Part shown: positions 60,002 to 64,000 of the stretch, piece after piece
Numbering within the stretch: position 1 is the first letter of the stretch
How the letters are laid out: each line of letters starts with the position of its first letter
Assembly: GCF_900104815.1 (NCBI RefSeq)
Contig: NZ_FNTD01000004.1
Location: 7,749,001 to 7,813,000 of the forward strand
Length of the DNA stretch: 64,000 bases
Direction: 5' to 3'
Source: Streptomyces misionensis
Lineage (GTDB): Bacteria > Actinomycetota > Actinomycetes > Streptomycetales > Streptomycetaceae
Program-made: the position numbers and the translations under genes
The notes under the pieces: generated by a model
Database searches by the model: none
Told to the model about the DNA's origin: nothing
The model's input: the letters and a program-made list of their open reading frames with translations, nothing else

Positions 60002-61657
60002 ATGCCCCAGACCGCTCTGCTCGCCCACGACATCGTCCGCACCCTCGGCGGCCGCCGTGTCCTCGACGGCGTCAGCCTCACCGCGTCCCCCGGCCGGCGC
60101 ATCGGCCTGATCGGGGAGAACGGCGTCGGCAAGTCCACCCTGCTGAGGGTGCTCGCCGGCGTGGACGAACCCGACGCCGGAAGCGTCATCCGCCCCGCCG
60201 ACCTCGGCTTCCTGCACCAGGAGATGCCCTTCGACGCCGACTCGACCCTCGCCGCCGTGCTCGACGAGGCACTGCGCGAGGCCCGCGAGGACCTCGCGGA
60301 ACTCGAACGGCTCGGCGGGGAACTGGCCCGCCTCCCCGAGGGCGACCCCGGCCACCGGGAACTCCTCGACACCTACGGCCGATGCCTGGAACGGGCCCAG
60401 GACCGCGAGTCGTGGGACGCCGACCGCCGCGCGGCCCTCGTACTGGACGGACTGGGCCTCGGCGCGCTCCGCCACGACCGCACCCTCGGCTCACTGTCCG
60501 GCGGACAGCGCGGCCGGCTCGCCCTGACGGCGCTGCTCGTCAGACGGCCGTCGGCACTCCTGCTCGACGAGCCGACCAACCACCTCGACGACGGCGCCGC
60601 CGCCTTCCTGGAGGAACAGATCCGCGCCCTGCCCGGCTGCGTGGTGCTCGCCAGCCACGACCGGGCGTTCCTCGACGCCGTCTGCACCGATCTGATCGAC
60701 CTCGACCCGGCGGTGGACGGCCCGGTCCGCTACGGCGGCAACTACAGCGCCTACCTGGGCGAGAAGCGCGCCGAGCGGGCCCGCTGGGAGCAGCGGCACG
60801 CCGAGGAACAGCAGGAACTGGAGGAACTGCGGCACGCGGCGGGCGTGACCGCGCACCGGGTCGCGCCGGACCGGGGGCCGCGCGACAACGAGAAGATGGG
60901 CTACGGCCACCGGGCGGGCCGGGTGCAGAGCCAGATCTCCCGCCGGGTGCGCAACGCCACCCGGCGGCTGGAGGAACTGGAGCGCACCCGGGTCCCCGAG
61001 CCGCCGCGTCCGCTGCGGTTCGCCGCCGCGGAACTCGCCGCCCCCGCGGCGCAGGGACCGCGGCCGCTGGTCCGCCTGCGGGACGCCCGGGTGCCCGGCC
61101 GGCTCGCCCTGGACGCCCTGGACGTGTCGGCCACCGACCGGCTGCTGGTCACCGGTGGCAACGGAGCGGGCAAGTCGACGCTGCTCGCCGTGCTCGCCGG
61201 ACACCTGCCGGCCGAGGGCGAGGTGCGCAGGCGACACGGGCTGACGGTCGGACTCCTCACCCAGGACACCGTGTTCGAGCGGCCCGAGCGCACGGTCCGC
61301 GACACCTACGCGCTGTCCCTGGGCCCGGTGCGGGCCGAGCAGGTGCCGCTGGGCTCGCTCGGTCTGCTGCACGACGCGGACCTGGACCGACCCGTCGGCC
61401 GGCTGTCCGTCGGGCAGCGCCGACGGCTCGCGCTGGCCCTCCTGGTGGCCCGCCCGCCCCAGCTGCTGCTGCTCGACGAACCGACCAACCACCTGTCCCC
61501 GCGGCTGTGCGACGAGCTGGAGGAGGCCCTGGGCACCGGCCCGGGCGCGATCGTCGTCGCCAGCCACGACCGCTGGCTGCGGCGACGGTGGCAGGGCCGG
61601 GAACTCCGGCTGGAACCGGCATCCGGACGGCGGCCGCTCGCGGGCACGGTGAAGTGA
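60002..61657 (+). CDS. second ABC-F family ATPase
   Basis: 551 aa from ATG 60002. Walker A GENGVGKST (38-46) and GGNGAGKST (about 385), signatures SLSGGQRGRLAL and RLSVGQRRRLAL, Walker B LLLDEPTNHL in both. The linker (EKRAERARWEQRHAEEQQELEELRHAAGVTAHRVAPDRGPRDNEKMGYG) differs in sequence from that of the first copy. The pattern recalls the streptomycete macrolide-type Ard1/VarM/OleB group. It begins 79 bp after the first gene, likely in one transcript. Confidence 0.88.
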   Translation: MPQTALLAHDIVRTLGGRRVLDGVSLTASPGRRIGLIGENGVGKSTLLRVLAGVDEPDAGSVIRPADLGFLHQEMPFDADSTLAAVLDEALREAREDLAELERLGGELARLPEGDPGHRELLDTYGRCLERAQDRESWDADRRAALVLDGLGLGALRHDRTLGSLSGGQRGRLALTALLVRRPSALLLDEPTNHLDDGAAAFLEEQIRALPGCVVLASHDRAFLDAVCTDLIDLDPAVDGPVRYGGNYSAYLGEKRAERARWEQRHAEEQQELEELRHAAGVTAHRVAPDRGPRDNEKMGYGHRAGRVQSQISRRVRNATRRLEELERTRVPEPPRPLRFAAAELAAPAAQGPRPLVRLRDARVPGRLALDALDVSATDRLLVTGGNGAGKSTLLAVLAGHLPAEGEVRRRHGLTVGLLTQDTVFERPERTVRDTYALSLGPVRAEQVPLGSLGLLHDADLDRPVGRLSVGQRRRLALALLVARPPQLLLLDEPTNHLSPRLCDELEEALGTGPGAIVVASHDRWLRRRWQGRELRLEPASGRRPLAGTVK

Positions 61658-61794
61658 ACGACCCGGCTCCGGCTGTGCCGTCCGGATGGGCGTTCTCGGT
61701 CGGTGTGCCCCACGAAGCGAGGCACGTGCGGAGATTTCGCGCTCAAGCACGGAAGACCGCGCGCAGCGGCCGGGCGCGGGCAACCATCGGGCAC

Positions 61795-62247
61795 ATGAAG
61801 AGGACTCTTACCGCCGCCTCGCTCGCCCTGGCCGCCGCTCTCGCCCTGGCCTCACCCGCCGAGGCGGCCCCGACTCCGCCCGGGGACACACCGGCGCTGG
61901 CCTGCGGGCTGGGCACGGTCGATCTCACCAACCCCCCGATCGGCTACCCCGTCGCCACGATCAACGACGTGGCGAGGAAACTGGGGCTCGCCGAAGTCCC
62001 CACCGCCGTCGGCCTCGGCTGCGACAGGTCCGTCCCGACCGACCCGTACTCCGGCACCCACCCCTACCCCGGCTCCGGCCCGGTCGTGCTCCGTAGCAGC
62101 GAAAGGGCCCCGACCCAGGAGTACTGCACCGACTCGGTCAGCGCCCTCGGCGACATCATCGGCAACGGAGGCCCCGTGCCGGGCGGCAAGACGCTCGCGG
62201 TGATCGGCTCGGGCTGCGTCGTGGAAGCGAACCCGATCGTCATCTGA
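61795..62247 (+). CDS. small secreted protein
   Basis: 150 aa with a signal peptide (KRTLTAASLALAAALALASPAEA). The mature part has cysteines and Pro/Gly-rich segments (LACGLGTVDLTNPPIGYPVA; GSGCVVEANPIVI end), faintly like chaplin-type or protease-inhibitor-like exported proteins, but not convincingly either. Family unknown. Confidence 0.72.
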   Translation: MKRTLTAASLALAAALALASPAEAAPTPPGDTPALACGLGTVDLTNPPIGYPVATINDVARKLGLAEVPTAVGLGCDRSVPTDPYSGTHPYPGSGPVVLRSSERAPTQEYCTDSVSALGDIIGNGGPVPGGKTLAVIGSGCVVEANPIVI

Positions 62248-62471
62248 CGACCGCGCCCGCCGCTTGCGCGCCAAGGCGCCGTCACGAACAGGTTCCCGTG
62301 ACGGCGCCCTGGCCGGTTCCGCCGGGCTTGGTCCCGGGCCCGGACCTGCCGGTTCCGAGGCCGTGATCGCACCGGCCGGCGCGAGATCATCTGAGCCGGG
62401 GTCAGGCCCCGACGGGACAACCTCTAGACTCGGCGGCCGTACTGGTCATGATCACTACCGGAAGGGGCCAC

Positions 62472-62678
62472 ATGTTTCAGGACGCTCCGATCTACCACCA
62501 ACTTGTCGCGGAGCGTGGCGATGTACCCGCGCGAGTACGTGACGCGGCGACGAGCATACTCCGTGAACTCGACCACGTAATCGGTGCGATGGCGGTGCCC
62601 GCCCTCTCCACGAACCCTCTGCCGATGCGACATTCCGAAACCGCGGCGAGAACGGCACTTCCGCTACCCAGGCCGTAA
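62472..62678 (+). CDS. small conserved hypothetical protein
   Basis: 68 aa from ATG 62472 with GGAAGGGG upstream. MFQDAPIYHQLVAERGDVPARVRDAATSILRELDHVI resembles a short streptomycete protein found in many genomes. The C-terminus is low-complexity. Followed by a terminator. Confidence 0.7.
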   Translation: MFQDAPIYHQLVAERGDVPARVRDAATSILRELDHVIGAMAVPALSTNPLPMRHSETAARTALPLPRP

Positions 62679-62722
62679 CCGGCCTCGGACGTATGGGCAT
62701 TGGGGTGGGCGTCCGGTCAAAG

Positions 62723-62751
62723 GAGGGCCGGACCTTCGGGGTTCGGCCCTC
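62723..62751. terminator. hairpin terminator with TTCG-type loop
   Basis: 12-bp stem with one G-T wobble (62723-62734 with 62740-62751) and loop TTCGG, after the small ORF. Confidence 0.75.
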
Positions 62752-62950
62752 GGCGTGTGCCGGCGGAGCAAGGGGGCCGGCGCATGGGGTGTACGGCGCG
62801 TACGCCCGGGCCTGTCCCGAGACCCGCCCCGGGTGCACGATCTGGGACCAGCGCCCGATGGGCGTGCGAACGCTTCCTCCCCACGCTCCGTGTCAGCCGT
62901 CGGCTCACCAGGGGCCGCGCCGATCAGGAGGTCGTTCCTAGCCCGCCGAC

Positions 62951-63063
62951 GCGACGGCTCACGTGCGCATCGCCCGCCCGCACCGGGACACGTGGGTGTG
63001 ACGCTCCAGGACCCGGACGGGCATCGGCTGGTGCTGTCCACCCGGACCCGGTCCAACCCGTAG
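62951..63063 (+). pseudogene. decayed VOC (glyoxalase) gene with internal deletion
   Basis: An N-terminal-like piece AHVRIARPHRD (about 62959-62990) is followed by GVTLQDPDGHRLVLSTRTRSNP (62995-63063) in a different frame. These are the two ends of a typical streptomycete VOC protein, with its central ~80 residues missing. No start codon remains. Rest of 62752-62950: nothing supported. Confidence 0.5.
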
Positions 63064-63215
63064 GGCGTCGTCCACCCCCGAACGGCGGGCCCCTCCGCCC
63101 GCCCAGGCCCGCGAAGGCCGCGTGCCACTCGGTTGGCGGTGCGTGCGGTGGGCCGATCGGCGCGCGCCGGGCAAGTGGGGCCGCCGGGACACCCTCACGG
63201 CGGCACACTGGGCGC

Positions 63216-64000
63216 ATGAGCCTTGATCCGCGGGAATCGGTGCGGCGGTTTCCTCCGCGGCCACAGAGCGCGCGGGCGGCCAGAGGGTTCGTCCGGGCCG
63301 TCCTCGAAGGAGCCGAGCCCGCGGTGGTCGACGCCGCCGAGCTGCTGACCGGCGAGCTGGTGACCAACGCCGTGCTGCACGCGCGCACCGAGGTCGAGGT
63401 ACGGGTCCGGGTCGCCGACGGCGTGGTCCGGGCCCGGGTCGGCGACCTCAAGCCGGATCGCCCGGTGGTGTCCCGCCAAGGCCATCTGTACGCCGCCACC
63501 GGCTGGGGCCTGGGCATCGTCGAACGGCTGGCCGCCCGGCACGGCGTCGACGTCGCCGAGGACCACAAGGCCGTCTGGTTCGAGCTGCGGCCGGACACAC
63601 CGCCGCCCGCCACGTCGTGGCCACGGGTGCCACCCCCCGGGCCGCCCGGCACCGTCATCCTGGTCGATCTTCCGTACGCGCTGTACTCGGCGGCGCGCCA
63701 GCACCGGCACGCGCTGCTGCGGGAACTCGTGCTGGCCGACCTCGCGGACGCCCCCCTCGGCCCGCCCACCGTGGACCTGCTCGCCGCCCATGACGCGAAC
63801 AACCTGATCAGCGCGTGTGTCGCGGCGGCGCTGGAGGACCAGCAGGCCGACTCGGACATCCCCACGCTGACTCTTGCGGTCCCGGCGGACGCGGTCGAGG
63901 GCGCGGCCGCCTTGCGCAGGGTGCTCGACCTCGCCGAGGAGATGGCGCGTCAGGAGCGCCTGCTCGCCCGGCCCGCCCTGCCGCACATCGGCGCCTTCCA
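63216..64000 (+). CDS. RsbW-like ATPase domain protein, runs off window
   Basis: The frame opens at ATG 63216 and has no stop by 64000. The first ~130 residues are a serine-kinase-type HATPase_c_2 domain: ELLTGELVTNAVLHA (N box) and GWGLGIVERLA (G box), with VADGVVRARVGDL between. The next part (from about residue 145, ILVDLPYALYSAARQHRHALLRELVLADL) is a helical domain seen N-terminal to PAS/SpoIIE phosphatase units. Such proteins govern anti-sigma/anti-anti-sigma switches in streptomycetes. Its length and C-terminus are unknown. Confidence 0.82.
   Translation, partial: MSLDPRESVRRFPPRPQSARAARGFVRAVLEGAEPAVVDAAELLTGELVTNAVLHARTEVEVRVRVADGVVRARVGDLKPDRPVVSRQGHLYAATGWGLGIVERLAARHGVDVAEDHKAVWFELRPDTPPPATSWPRVPPPGPPGTVILVDLPYALYSAARQHRHALLRELVLADLADAPLGPPTVDLLAAHDANNLISACVAAALEDQQADSDIPTLTLAVPADAVEGAAALRRVLDLAEEMARQERLLARPALPHIGAF

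Noticed and set aside
2406-62247. A single antibiotic biosynthetic or resistance cluster
   Set aside because: The protection-type genes are scattered, with separate regulators, and no PKS, NRPS or other core biosynthetic genes are present.

Overview
The window is very GC-rich, uses many GTG starts and G/C-ending codons, and is full of actinomycete families (mycothiol-type DinB, DUF6183, DUF1990, DUF4291, Ku with a basic tail, DivIVA-like, SpoIIE-partner ATPase). It is almost certainly a Streptomyces or close-relative chromosome, in an accessory-rich region. I see no rRNA, CRISPR array, integrase, transposase or prophage. All family calls come from reading the sequence; no database was searched.

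Layout. 1-5.6 kb: end of a LysA-like decarboxylase, then two regulator/enzyme cassettes: a MerR gene with a divergent SDR and a streptothricin/nourseothricin-type acetyltransferase, and a TetR gene with a TetX-like FAD monooxygenase sharing a strong operator. 5.6-10 kb: SDR, a long family-4 glycosyltransferase behind an AT-rich promoter with PHO-box-like repeats, and an aldo/keto reductase. 10.2 kb: a serine-type tRNA-like element with a deformed anticodon arm. 10.4-20 kb: TetR/alcohol dehydrogenase pair, a repeat lipoprotein, a dienelactone-hydrolase homologue lacking its nucleophile, and secreted or hypothetical proteins. 20-27 kb: TetR-controlled MacB/LolD-type ABC exporter, MerR-controlled aldo/keto reductase, two methyltransferases, SRPBCC proteins and DUF4291.

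27-34.7 kb: gamma-glutamyltransferase, Ku, a globin cluster (single-domain globin, flavohaemoglobin-like protein, DivIVA-like protein), a lysozyme-like protein and small regulators. 35-39 kb: divergent SDR + DUF1990 and a second, frameshifted DUF1990 gene with an MBL protein. 39-46 kb: reductases, two LysR units, NUDIX. 46-50 kb: a frameshifted TOPRIM gene, then a TetR regulon of an AtzG/AtzE-like amidase pair and a lactonase-like MBL hydrolase tied together by three copies of one 22-bp operator. 50-64 kb: secreted metallophosphoesterase, epoxide-hydrolase-like enzyme, HelD-type helicase, DUF6183, two consecutive ABC-F proteins (the first behind a 9-codon leader ORF and competing hairpins), a decayed VOC gene and the start of an RsbW-like ATPase.

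Much of the window consists of small one-regulator/one-enzyme stress or detoxification cassettes, in most of which the operator can be seen in the intergenic DNA. Several products (acetyltransferase, TetX-like monooxygenase, HelD-like protein, two ABC-F proteins, MacB-like exporter) belong to families known for antibiotic protection, but they are scattered rather than part of a biosynthetic cluster.
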